The notes under the pieces were generated by a model. The model searched no databases and was not told where the DNA came from. It saw only the letters and a list, made by a program, of their open reading frames with translations. A program made the position numbers and the translations under genes. A DNA stretch of 64,000 nt from Cordilura impudica (lineage: Eukaryota > Arthropoda > Insecta > Diptera > Scathophagidae), in NCBI GenBank assembly GCA_963682025.1, contig OY821517.1, positions 93,307,946 through 93,371,945 of the forward strand, in the 5' to 3' direction. Numbering within the stretch: the first letter of the stretch is position 1; every line of letters begins with the position of its first letter. Below are positions 22,329 to 33,006 of this stretch, piece by piece.

Positions 22329-22363
22329 AGTAAAAATATTTTTTTTATATCTGTTGGTTTTTT

Positions 22364-23790
22364 ATGTTGTTTTTATGTAATTCTAATGATATTCTTATCC
22401 TATTTTTTATATTTTTTTCGTTTTTATGTTATTTTTGCAATATTGAAATTGAAAATTAACAAATTAAAAATAATTTTTTTTTTTTTGAAAAATTGAAAAA
22501 AGTAGTGTAGGGAAAAATGTAGAGGAAAAAGTGGGTGTTGGGAAAAAAAGGGATTTTTTTTCATTAGCGTAGAGATTTCTGTAAAAATCTCCTGGCATCA
22601 CTGGTACCTATTAAAAAACAATGTAAGATTTCACAAAACAATGCGACGTATATATGCTTTGTTCAAAAGATTTCATAAGACTAAATGAAATTGTTACTTT
22701 TGCATGAAACACACAGACGACAGAGGCTACAGAAACACACGGATACAAATGCTGCTGGCTGCAATTGTAGTCAACTAATTAATTTTTTTGAAAACAACAG
22801 CAACATATAACAACAATATAAACAGCTGTTTTTATACAAAATCATTTTTTTTTTCAGTAGTGCCAATTATATTTTTTTATTTACTTTATTAAAATAGAAA
22901 AACATGTGTGATTCTATATAAAATTGTCTTAAAAATATTAATGCATTATTATATGCATTATTTTAACGTAAAAATAAATAAATAAATTTACTTATTAGTA
23001 GAATTATTATAGCGTTTCATTTTGCGATTAATTTTTTCAACAAAATAAAATATATAGTCGTGTAGCTGTGTTTGTGTCAAAATAATCGTTTTTATATAAA
23101 CGTGTGTATTTTATTTTTGACAGGCTGTAGTCGTGTAGCCGATGTCGTCTATGTGTTTCATGAGGGGTCGGCTTACTGGTGCCATTATGTATATGTGTGT
23201 AAACAAAAATATACGATATCCCAGTAATCATTTCGAAGATTGTTTTAACAAAAATCATCTTACTGTGTATTCTTCGAGCACTTTTAATGATTAAAAACTG
23301 ATTAGTCACATGCGGTATTAGAAAAAGGCTACGAAATGATTTTTGCTTACGCTTAAAAAGTGATTTATAGAAAAATGACATTAAATATGACTCAAAAATA
23401 AGTCGAAATTAATCAGAAAATTGGATAAAAAGGTTCTCAAGAAGAGTCGGGGTAAGGTAATATTTCCTCCCAACAAAAGAATATTTTGTGATCAGCAAAA
23501 GAGCGCATTTATGACTGTTTTAATAGCACAGAGGAATCAAAAAAGAATCCACATGATCACTTATTGCATAAAATGGGATTTTATTCACTATCTGTAGAAA
23601 CAGTTTTTTAAGTAAAACAAATCTGCACACAATTTCAATTCTATTTCGTTTACAATGATACGATCACTTTGTTTACTAGCTAGTAGTAAAATAAGAAAAT
23701 AGTATTATAATACAGCGTAATGATGAATTGTACTTTTCAATTAGTTTATTTTTAATGTGCCATAAGAAGTTCGGTTTGTGCTAAGAAATG
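22364..23790. other. AT-rich interior of the 4.8-kb element, nothing recognised
   Basis: The longest frame (23037-23381, minus, 114 residues) has no motif and sits in low-complexity sequence. I cannot assign function. Confidence 0.4.
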
Positions 23791-23796
23791 AATGAA

Positions 23797-24052
23797 TACA
23801 TGTTTCCCAGGGCGATGCTTAATCATTGCACTTTGATTGAGTTGAGCCCGCGACTATTCCTTATGTGGATAGCTCGTGCCTACAATTTTTGGTAGTTGGG
23901 AATGTCGTTTGTGCAAAGGGAAGCATGAACACATGTTTGCCAGGCGAGGCTTAACAATTGCACTTTGATTGAGCTGAGCTCCGCGATTATCCCTAATGCG
24001 GATTATCCCTCGTGCATTAAATTCTCGGTAGTCCGGGAATGGTGTTTGCCTA
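23797..24052 (+). repeat. Tandem duplication, about 127-bp unit, GC-richer than its surroundings
   Basis: Unit 1 begins ACATGTTTCCCAGGGCGATG and unit 2 ACATGTTTGCCAGGCGAGGC. Both go on with CTTAA(T/C)(C/A)ATTGCACTTTG, ATTGAG(T/C)TGAGC, CGCGA(C/T)TATYCCT, GTGGATA or GCGGATT, and end GGTAGTYSGGAATG. The second unit contains a small internal GCGGATTATCCC duplication. Confidence 0.75.
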
Positions 24053-24600
24053 CACCAAACATTAAATAATAAATTTTAAAAATGTATTATAATTAAATAT
24101 TATTGACATCTATTATACTATTCTCATCTGAGAAAAAAAATTTTTTTTAAACACCAATTTTTTACAGGTTAGAATATTATGGTTTCAATACTACTTTTGA
24201 ATGTACCAAAAGTAGAACCCTTAAAATCATACTATTTTTTGCAACCCTAAAAATTGCAGTATTTTGTATAAATAAAATAATTTATATTATTTTTAATATG
24301 CGCTTATTACCGATATACATATACAGAACATATGAATGTTATTTATAGTATTTTGATATTTGCAACAGTAGTATGTATGTATCTATTTGTTATATTTTGT
24401 GATCTTATAAAAATCGCAGAATATTGATATTGATTTTATATAGTTTCTTTTATTAATTAACTAACTTAAATATTACACCATAAAATGTTGATATTGGTGA
24501 ATTTTTATATTACTACCACAACGACCATAAAAACAACAAGTACACCTGTGACAAAATACAAAATTTAGAATAACAATATAGGAAAACATCATATTTTTTT
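24053..24600. other. AT-rich stretch, nothing recognised
   Basis: Long A/T runs and no coding or terminal motif. The recognisable 5' part of the family-2 HINE begins after this. Confidence 0.4.
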
Positions 24601-24909
24601 TAACTTTTCAGTGATTTCTCGGCACCTATGAAACCTATTGTCACGATTTAAAAAACAGAAACCTTATCGTGATGTTGGTGTATCATTCGCACTAACAACA
24701 AGCGTCCTAGCTGTCCTATTGAGAACGTTATCGTGACAAGAACAACATAGTCAAATCATATTTTTTCAAGACTTTTTTTACTCCATCGTTCAATTCTCGG
24801 GACCAGATAAACGGATTTGGACGATTTTAAATAGCAAGCTTTTCAGGATGCTACTGAATCATTTTTTATACCAACGAGCAACCTAGTTGCCCGATTGAAG
24901 CCGTCATCG

Positions 24910-24968
24910 TGATTTACACAGACGGACAGACGGACAGACGGACAGCCGGACAGACGGACAGACGGACA
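24910..24968 (+). repeat. (ACGGACAG)n microsatellite of the family-2 HINE
   Basis: About seven repeats of GACGGACA with one GCCGGACA variant. It takes the place of the CCGT run in family 1. Confidence 0.9.
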
Positions 24969-25106
24969 TCGCTTGTTATAAGGACATCGCTTGTTATAAG
25001 GATCACAAATATATATATTTTATGGGGTCCAGATTTTTTTTCTAATTATTACAAACGGAATGACAAACTTATATATACCCTCTGCACACTGGAGTGGAGG
25101 GTATAA

Positions 25107-25244
25107 AAAAAACAAAAATATTGCAATGAATCTTCTCAAATTTTGTTTGTATATATTTTTGCAAAATACAAGAGACTTTACCAAACATGATCAGGATCGG
25201 TCCATTTTTGGACCTAAGCCCCATATAGATATAGCATCCGATAA
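25107..25244 (+). mobile_element. HINE copy f, continuation
   Basis: AACAAAAATATTGCA, TTTTGCAAAATACAAGAGAC, TGATCAGGATCGGTCC and ATAGATATAGCATCCGATA follow the exact order of a full-length HINE and pick up where 20335 stopped. It breaks off before the 3' hairpin. Confidence 0.85.
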
Positions 25245-26469
25245 TTGTACCAGAGATATATCACAATGGATGATTTTGATCTCAGGAGCACTGAAGGTTT
25301 AAATTAATAAAAATTAACCGAATCATTTTTCTTAAATTCTAAATAGTGGTATCAACAAGTTTAATTGAAAAACTCGTTTTAGGTCATTTTTATTTTAAAA
25401 TATCTTATAATCCAAAGCTGGCCTTGGCAAATAATGGGTTAACGTTCTCGGATTTATCCCGAATTTTTGGAATTTTGAAACTTCCACACATTTGGTTATT
25501 ATATTTTAAGCATCGCATCTTAAAATTGGACAGCACTTACCAAATATTTTAATTATATGCATAAATTGTCTTTTATTAGTTTGGGGTCATATCTGATCCC
25601 AATTCCAAATGGTTAATGGAGTCACATTATTTTTTTCCGAAACCCTAGGCTATTAAGATAAAATATAACATTTAAAAGTTGCAAAGTGATGAATTTTTGA
25701 TACAGAGTATTTAGAAAGAGTACATTTACAGAATATTTCATAAAAATCCAATTTTTCTCGAAATCCGCAAAAATAAAATCCTTGTCAAAAAAATTCTGGC
25801 ACAGGGATTTACTTAAAAATTCGCACAGTTAATCTGCAACATACATTTAATAAAACTTTAAAGTGATAGATTAATTTTTATAAATTTTGTTTAAGAAAAT
25901 TTTTTCAAACTTGAAAAAGGAGTTTTAAAGATTTTATCAAAAAATTTCCAATCTCCGGTCTCAATGCGCAATAGGTTAACAACGCGGTAATAAAACAATA
26001 CTTCATCTTTGAGTACTTATAACTATAGAGACCAAAGAAGAATGATGGCTTTAATCAATTTCTCAAAGTTGAAAAAAATGCCATCAAATTTCATACCTAG
26101 TTTTTTTTTTTCACAAAAGTGGTCTGGGGCATTTGCTATTTCTTGGCGAGTTTTATTCGATTTTGAAGTTTTATAGCCCTTTGAAGGGCTAATTTAATAT
26201 TGATCCTGAATTATATAACAGTTTGTCGGAAAAATTAAACTGCAGAACGAAATTTTCGTAAAATCTAAAAAAAAGTCATATTTTCACCTTATAAACACAC
26301 TTGAAATTTTCAATCGCTTTGCGCCACGACAAAACGTTTTTTGATTAGCCCAAAACATTGTATTTCTCAGTTTTTTTTTGCTATTCGCATACTTCTAGGG
26401 GGTGAGACCGACAGTTTGAACACCTTTTTTATTAAGGGCCACCCTAATGTTTACACATCAAAAAATTAT
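25245..26469. other. Unassigned AT-rich stretch
   Basis: No recognisable protein. Reads like non-coding transposon or intergenic sequence (for example a TTTGCGCCACGACAAAACG block near 26320), but nothing here matches another part of the window except GTTTACACATCAAAAA at 26451. Confidence 0.4.
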
Positions 26470-26584
26470 TAACAATGCAACTAAAATTTGCTTTATATTT
26501 ATTTTCTATATCTATATAATTGGACATAAGAAAAATGGTCTCTAAACTCATCGTGTAGGGTATCGTAATATTCTTACTTGTTTC
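26470..26584 (+). mobile_element. HINE copy h, 3' end only
   Basis: Contains ATTTATTTTCTATATCTATA, GGTCTCTAAACTCAT, GTGTAGGGTATCG and ends ATATTCTTACTTGTTTC. The hairpin itself is deleted. Confidence 0.8.
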
Positions 26585-27119
26585 TTTTATTTTCAACTAG
26601 CTATTTTTACCCGGTCTTGCCCGGGATAAAAAGGCCTTTGACTTGAAAAATGGTTCACTATGCTTAGCAGGCGCTGAGTACTTAGTCCCCAATTAACAAA
26701 TTCCCCAATAAAATGAACTTTCTCTCCAAAAATTTGTATGGGCAGTCAATTCATTTTTTATTTCAATTAAACATTTTTTGATTTTTTAATTTAGATGTTT
26801 TTATAAGATGCTGCAGCAAAAATGCTCAGAAATAAGTTGCGAAATCGCTTTAAGTTTTTTGTTCAGTTTATTTATAAACATCAAATATAACGGAATGGTT
26901 CGCAAATTAAAGGAATCAAAACTTTTAAAAATTTAATTACTTCATTCAATAAGTGATCATCATTGAGCAGAGACGTCAAATTCAAGTTTCAGAAATGAAA
27001 GACTAATGCGACGTTTAATATTATGTCGCAAGGTTTCTTTAAGCAACTGCTTATAGTATATGTGTGGCCTATTTTGATCAACAGGTAATTATTTCACATA
27101 CGTAGATAAAATTTATCAT

Positions 27120-27890
27120 ACGACATTTCACTTAGCTGTGTTCCGCGAGCGAGTCACGCCCGATTCCGCGCGTTTGGCAGCCAGACCCGTGCTGCCGCGC
27201 AGTTGTTGTCAACTTATTTTAATCGCCAAAATATATTTTTCAGATCATTGCGATATTTTTGCTGAGCTATGTTCCGCGAGCGCGTCGCGTCCGCGTCCGC
27301 GCGCCTCGCGCCGCTACCTCGCAGCTACTACCCGTTCTGCCGTTTAGTTCTCGTTAACTTATTTTAATTCCTAAAACATATTTTTTAAAGCATTGCGGTA
27401 TTTTAGCTGAGCTGTGTTCCGAGAGTGCGTCGCGTCCGCATCCGTCGCGTCCGAGTCCGCGGTCGCGCGCCGCTTCCGCGCGTTTTGCAGCCACACTCGT
27501 GCTGCCGCGCAGTTGTTGTCAACTTATTTTAATCGCCAAAATATATTTTTCAGATCATTGCGCCTCGCGCCGCTACCTCGCAGCTACTACCCGTTCTGCC
27601 GTTTAGTTCTCGTTAACTTATTTTAATTCCTAAAACATATTTTTTAAAGCATTGCGGTATTTTAGCTGAGCTGTGTTCCGCGAGCGCGTCGCGTCCGCAT
27701 CCGCGCGCCTCGCGCCGCTTCCTCGCAGCTACTACCCGTGCCTCCGCTTAGTTCTCGTTTACTTATTTTAATTCCTAAAACATATTTTTTAGAGCATTGC
27801 GATATTTTAGCTGAGCTGTGTTCCGAGTCCGCGGTCGCGCGCCGTGTGCCGCTTACGCGCATTTTGCAACCACACCTGTGCTGCCGCGTA
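27120..27890 (-). repeat. GC-rich tandem array of Helitron B
   Basis: About five units of 130-150 bp with CCGCGAGCGCGTCGCGTCCG-type cores and CTAAAACATATTTTTTAAAG / AAAATATATTTTTCAGATCA blocks. Two alternating variants are visible. Reading frames at 27138-27347 and 27414-27626 are repeat artefacts. Confidence 0.85.
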
Positions 27891-28915
27891 GCTGTTGCGA
27901 AATAAAATAAAAATTTCTATAGTGAACAAATATACCAAAAAACAGAAAATTATTTTTGTACAAAAAATGGGCGTAGAAGTAGGCGTGGCCGGCAAGAATC
28001 ATATGGCGACCTCTCTGGAGTACAGAGATCGTGTGTAGAAAATTTCACAGAAATCCGTTAAAAAAAAATTGTGTAGCGAACAAATGTACCAAAAAACAGA
28101 ATATGAATTGTATACAAAAAGTGGGCGTAACAGTAGGCGTGACCGGTACTAAGAATATGTCGAACTTCCTTGGAGCAGAGAGATTGTGTGTACCAAGTTT
28201 CAGAGAAATCGGTTGAAAAAAAAAATTTGTATAGGGAACAAATATACCAAAAAATAAAATGAATTGTATAGAAAAAGTGGGAGTTAAAGTAGGCGTGGCC
28301 GGTACGAAGCACATGGCGACATTTACTGAAGTACAGAGATCGTGTGTACCAAATTTCAGAGAATTCCGTTGAAAAATAAAAATTTGTATAACAAACAAAT
28401 ATACCAAAAAACAGAAAACGAATTGTATACAAAAAGTGGGCGTAAAAGTAGGTGTGGCCGAAAGAAGCACCCGGTGACCTGGCCTGGGGTACAAAGATCG
28501 TGTCTACCAAATTTCAGAGAAATGCGTTGAAAAATAAATTTTTTTTATAGCGAACAAATATACCAAAAAGCAGAAAATGAATTGTATATAAAAAGTGGGC
28601 GTAAAAGTAGGCGTGGTCGATAAAAAGTATATGGTGACCTTAGCTGGAGCACAGGGATCGTGTGTACCGAGTGTCAGAGAAATCTGTTAACAAATAAAAA
28701 TTTGTATAGTGAACAAATATGAATAAAACAGAAAATGAATTTTACATAAAAAGTGGGCGTAAAAGTAGGCGTGGCCGGTAAAAAGTATATGGCGACCTTT
28801 CCTGGGGTATAGAGATCGTGTGTACGAAATTTCAGGAAAATCCGTTGAAAAATAAAAATTTTTATAGCGGTCAAACAAACAAACAAACAAACAAACAAAC
28901 AGAAAATGAATTTTA
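27890..28915 (-). repeat. 155-bp tandem array of Helitron B
   Basis: Seven units, each with GGGCGTAAAAGTAGGCGTGG, a CATATGGCGACCT block, GATCGTGTGTACCAAATTTC, AGAGAAATCCGTTGAAAAAT and ATACCAAAAAACAGAAAATG. The 149- and 150-residue minus frames across it have the array's period and are not genes. Confidence 0.9.
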
Positions 28916-28925
28916 TATATATAGA

Positions 28926-30699
28926 TTAATTTTTTTTATTAATTTGTTGGAAATTATAAGCACTATAATCATGCGACAGGAAAGTAGCAAGTTACTGATT
29001 TTGACATTTGCGATCGCAATATGAAATAGATAAACAAAATTTTATATGAAAACTTTTAAGTTTTAATTCGACTTGTCGTTCGAGTCATCGTTCGTATAGA
29101 AGTAAAGTTAGTGGAATGCAAATCAGTTTTCATTCGCTTAAATAGCAAGCAAACATGTTCTTTCGATATAGAGGAACAAGCTATAGATATGGTCATTGGT
29201 TACACGTGTACGTCGTATAACATACTTCACATAAATATAGGACCTGGACGCATTTTCCAATATTCAATTAATAATGATATTCAGTATATTAATCGTTCTT
29301 AATATCTACTCTTAAAATAAGGCACCATTATACTACAACACGATTGAACAGGAATGCTTTTCCATTTTATTCCAATATGATTTAAATTTCTGTTTATTAT
29401 TATCCATAATAGCCAGAGACATTACAAAGGCTACATCTATCCACACATAAATGTCTTTGCCTTAATAAAATAACACAATAGTGTATGACAGCATTACAAA
29501 AACAATAACATAATTTCCATACAACATTAACATACAGTCGCACATATACTGTTTTGTTTTTTCATCATTTACTGCTTTCAACAACGTCAAATGCCATTCA
29601 TAACAGAAATTGTTTCACCCACTGCTCAACACTAATGACTTTGTCTTTTTTACGTACTATGTATGCACAAACTATATACCCAGAAAACATTTTGCTTAAA
29701 ACAATGGGCAACTGGTAGAAATGGGAAAATAGAATGAACTTGTAAAAAGGTGTATTTAAACATATTTAAAAAAAAAATACCATGGATGGAGATATTTAGT
29801 TTTAGCACACTAACTACATTTTATTATTTTAAATTTTTTTTTTTTTAAACTATATAGTTTATGATCTCTTATGGATTTGCTACACTTCATGATTCGATTT
29901 ACGGAAATAACTTATTTAACTAAATCGTAGTATTGAATATCACTAAACTCAAATACTTCAACAAAATTTGTTGGGTATATGTGCAAGTATTTATGTTTAA
30001 ATATGAACTTCAAGAATTTTCATAAAGACGTTCACTACAACAACAACTACTAGAGTATCGTTATACGTAATAAAATATTAAAAAACATAAAACAAAAGAT
30101 GGTATGAAGACACAACATATATTCCTACCATACAATGATAATCTTCTTACTTCCATTTATGAATTTTAGTACAGTTCATTGCACGATATATTTACTGCAA
30201 AACATTGAGAAGATGATGAAAGGATGTCATGTTAAAATTCAAAAAATCTCTTAGTAATATTGTTAAATATATATGTACATGGATGTTGGAGAAGGTTATA
30301 TGAATAGACTGGCCACGAAATGTTGTTTACAACTAAATGAGACAAATATTTATTTGATAGATTTATTATGATTTATAACGAATTTGCTGTTACAAATGCT
30401 GATCAGGTAAGTTCAACCGTTTGAAGTCAAACGGCATAATCATAGTTATCGTTAAAATAATTTGTAGTAATATATATCTGTCTCTTTACGTTTTCTAATT
30501 TTTTTGGTAAGTACCATGCCTGTTACGCCGCACAGTGGGGTATTTTGACTTTTTCGTTGCAAAATTCATTACTTTTAAACTAATAAAAAAATTTTAAAAA
30601 TTTGAAACGATTTTGAAAGACGACTTCTTTACCTTTAAAATGAGTGCTGGCGACCTGTGCTAGGTACAATATATCCTATCACTATTGGTGCTAATATTA
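28926..30699. other. Unassigned AT-rich stretch
   Basis: Short frames only (for example 29111-29302, 63 residues, no motif). No transposon terminus found; could be ordinary intergenic DNA. Confidence 0.4.
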
Positions 30700-31010
30700 C
30701 ATGTTGCATATATAAATATAATGTCTTGAAATTCGGAAATTAAAGTGCTTTTGACCCAAAGATGAACCCTACTTAAATTTGTTGGAATCGGCCCATGTTT
30801 GGACCTAGTCCCCATACAAATTTTGCTTGAAAATTGGTTTTAATTCCACTGAATGTAGCATATGTTTTTCTATTGCGATGCAATTTGAATCATAAGGGTT
30901 TATAAGGCCAGTGACGAGATCTATAAAAAATCTTTGAAATCGGTCGTCGTTTGGACCTAGTCACCGTACAAATTTTCTTAAAAATTTGGTTGAAATGCCA
31001 CAAAAGATGC
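30700..31010 (+). repeat. Third dispersed repeat family, two units
   Basis: GGAATCGGCCCATGTTTGGA at about 30785 and GAAATCGGTCGTCGTTTGGA at 30938. Each is followed by CCTAGTC(C/A)CC.TACAAATTTT and a TTGGTT block. The wording is related to, but distinct from, the GGTCCATGTTCAGACCTAG block of HINEs. It abuts the long-TIR transposon. Confidence 0.6.
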
Positions 31011-31333
31011 CAAATTTGCTCATTTCTGTATTTTATTTAAAAAATTTACAAAAATAGTACAAAAAAAAAACAACACTATAAAATTTTAATGAAATCGGAC
31101 CACTTTCGTAACTAGTTTCCCGATTTTTTTTTATAAAGAAAAACAACCAAAGTTCTCAAAATTGCAAATTCACAAAGAAATTTTATTAATTAACCACTCA
31201 AAGGACTTATAATTTCACAATACATGTTGTTAAAATCCGAAAGTCTAGAAAAAGATAATACCACCCTAATATAACATGTTAAACTAATTTTAAATTTTTT
31301 ATAAGTAAAATAAGTAAAAGTAAAGTAAAAAAC

Positions 31334-31500
31334 TTTTGAAATGACACACAAGAACACCGAGACACCCCAACTAATTTTTGGGTCACAGAATGCAGTGGTA
31401 GATTCCGTTTTAAAAAGTTTGCTCAAAATAACGATATATTTCGTTTTTAAGTTTGTAATAGATTTAAGGTGATTTTTGATTTTATTTGTGGGAAAAACTT
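31334..31500. repeat. Left long TIR
   Basis: Inverse of 39250-39433 with scattered mismatches. The 104-residue minus frame here is a by-product. Confidence 0.8.
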
Positions 31501-32128
31501 GCAAAAGCTCTTGTTAAATCAATATATATATATTTTTTTTTTGACAAAATGTAACCGTTGAAATAATAGACATCTATTTGGAAGCAGAATTAGTTTAACT
31601 TTTACAATTTGGGGCCATAATAATTATAATAATTTTGGGACTCGGGATTTGGGGATTGGCATCTCTATTACAAACAGATGCTACAACATATATATCAAAG
31701 ATCAGTGCTTTTTAACATCGCTTTAACTTGAAATTTAGTGTGACAACTTGGAATGGAAATCATTGATAAGAGAAATCTTTCTAAACAATATAAGCATTTT
31801 ATTGACCATTTTGAAAAAATGGAAAAATGAGTGTTTTATTTTGTGCGTGGAAAATTTACACCGAAAAAACGTAGACGACATTTGGTTGAAGATGCCCTCA
31901 AAGCTTACAATCAGTATTTTTTGGTTACCCCCGCTGAAGAAATGCGAAATGTTGATCATGCACCTGCATTTACGTACATCACATGTTTTAGTGCATTAAA
32001 CAAATGGTGGAAATTACGGCGATATTCGATGCCATTCGGACTTCCAATGATATGGACCGATCCAGGGGAACGTGATCCTGAAAATTGCTAAGCGTGCAAG
32101 AACGATGTATATGGTCTCAATCCAAACA

Positions 32129-32180
32129 GTAAGTTCACTAAGATAGACTATATAAAATACACAATAATTTATTCTTATAG
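32129..32180 (+). other. 52-nt spliceosomal intron in the transposase-like gene
   Basis: GTAAGTTCACTAAG at the donor and TTTATTCTTATAG at the acceptor. Removing it joins the codon across the junction as Lys and continues GLNPN into KRSGFIYKG without a shift. Confidence 0.8.
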
Positions 32181-32519
32181 AACGATCCGGTTTTATATAC
32201 AAAGGTATGCCAAGTGCTCATGTACCAGTTCCACACAGTGATGAAATTGCCTGTCCCAGTACATCCATTGACATACCAATGTGATACTGCGTCCTATGAA
32301 GTACAATCACAAACTTTGGCAACATCATTACATCATGCTGATTCTGATTACCTTCAGCCAGTTACACAATATGCATCATTAACCCTGCTGTTAGGTTAGA
32401 AAAAACTTAAGAATGTTAGGTTAAACGACCATTTGGTCCATACGTCAATATTCATACAAAAAACATTTAATCTTATATTTGTTATTTTGAATCACTTCTC
32501 CCTAAATATTATTAATTTG

Positions 32520-32870
32520 AGCTTTACTCAACGCTAGAGATGGGCGCGTCAGTGAATTTTGGCTCACGCTCACGCAAGAGTTTTTATAATCTCTCATGAA
32601 TCCCTCACTCGAATTTTTCCTTACTCACGCACTACTCACGTCAGTAAAATTAAAATAAATCACGCTCACGCGTGATTCACGTGAACGACGCAAATCCCGT
32701 GACCAGCGCAAATCTCTACTCAACACAGCTAATGTAAAAATTTGTTGAGGGTTTCCCCTTTTTGCATCTTTCTTTACTCAGGATAGCTAATGTAAAACAC
32801 AATTGTGGTTTTCCCCTTTTTTGCATTTTCCTTTATTCAACATAAACAGATAATGTTTTTTTTTTAATCA
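32520..32870 (+). repeat. 60-bp minisatellite upstream of the piggyBac gene
   Basis: Three units: TTTACTCAACACAGCTAATG, TTTACTCAGGATAGCTAATG and TTTATTCAACATAAACAGAT. The first two are followed by GGTTTTCCCCTTTTTTGCAT-like sequence. The MITE at 32535 is inserted in the first unit. Confidence 0.7.
32535..32718. mobile_element. hAT-type MITE, 184 bp
   Basis: TIRs TAGAGATGGGCGC and GCGCAAATCTCTA, flanked by CTCAACGC (32527-32534) and CTCAACAC (32719-32726), an 8-bp target duplication with one change. The interior is full of CTCACGC / CACGTGAA motifs. The short TIR plus 8-bp duplication is diagnostic of hAT. Confidence 0.88.
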
Positions 32871-33006
32871 ACATAGATTTAATATATAAAAGACAATTGT
32901 GGGATCACCCTTTTTTGATTTTTGTTGTAAAGAAGCACATATATTTGTACTGCTTGGTTCTTTTTGTGAGTTGTTTTCAATAGTTCAGACGTGTTTTACT
33001 TACGAC

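Larger units (their letters stand above)
20336..25106 (-). mobile_element. HINE family-2 element, 4.8 kb, carrying foreign sequence
   Basis: On the minus strand it starts TTATACCCTCCACTCCAGTG (25106 downward) and has a (CGTCTGTC)n run (24910-24968). It ends at 20336 with the hairpin ATTCGGCACAGCCGAAT and the tail CTTACTTGTTTT, the same tail as family 1 but with an unrelated hairpin. Near the 5' end it has two diverged units ending in CCTAGTTGCCCGATTGA / CCTAGCTGTCCTATTGA. The interior is far longer than a usual HINE. It holds a family-1 HINE, a zinc-finger gene fragment and a tandem duplication. Whether all of it is one element or a nest of further insertions cannot be decided from this copy. 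Confidence 0.7.
26597..28925 (-). mobile_element. Helitron B, complete, minus strand
   Basis: Both ends are visible. On the minus strand it begins TCTATATATATAAAATTC (28925 downward), preceded by A. It ends at 26597 with the hairpin CCCGG..CCGGG, then TAAAAATAGCTAG, followed by T. It therefore sits between A and T, the Helitron target. From its 5' end it holds a (GTTT)n run, seven units of about 155 bp, a GC-rich array and an AT-rich 3' part. No Rep/helicase coding, so it is non-autonomous. Same family as A and C. Confidence 0.92.

Noticed and set aside
23037..23381. 114-residue minus-strand frame
   Set aside because: Low-complexity, no recognisable domain or start context.
26451..26466. GTTTACACATCAAAAA shared with 36939-36954, both before HINE pieces
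   Set aside because: Only 16 bp and AT-rich; may be coincidence, and no wider alignment was found.
28045..28510. 149- and 150-residue minus-strand reading frames
   Set aside because: Their sequence repeats with the 155-bp Helitron array; similar frames occur in the other Helitron. Not genes.
31190..31504. 104-residue minus-strand frame
   Set aside because: Lies in the left TIR of the long-TIR transposon; explained by the inverted repeat.
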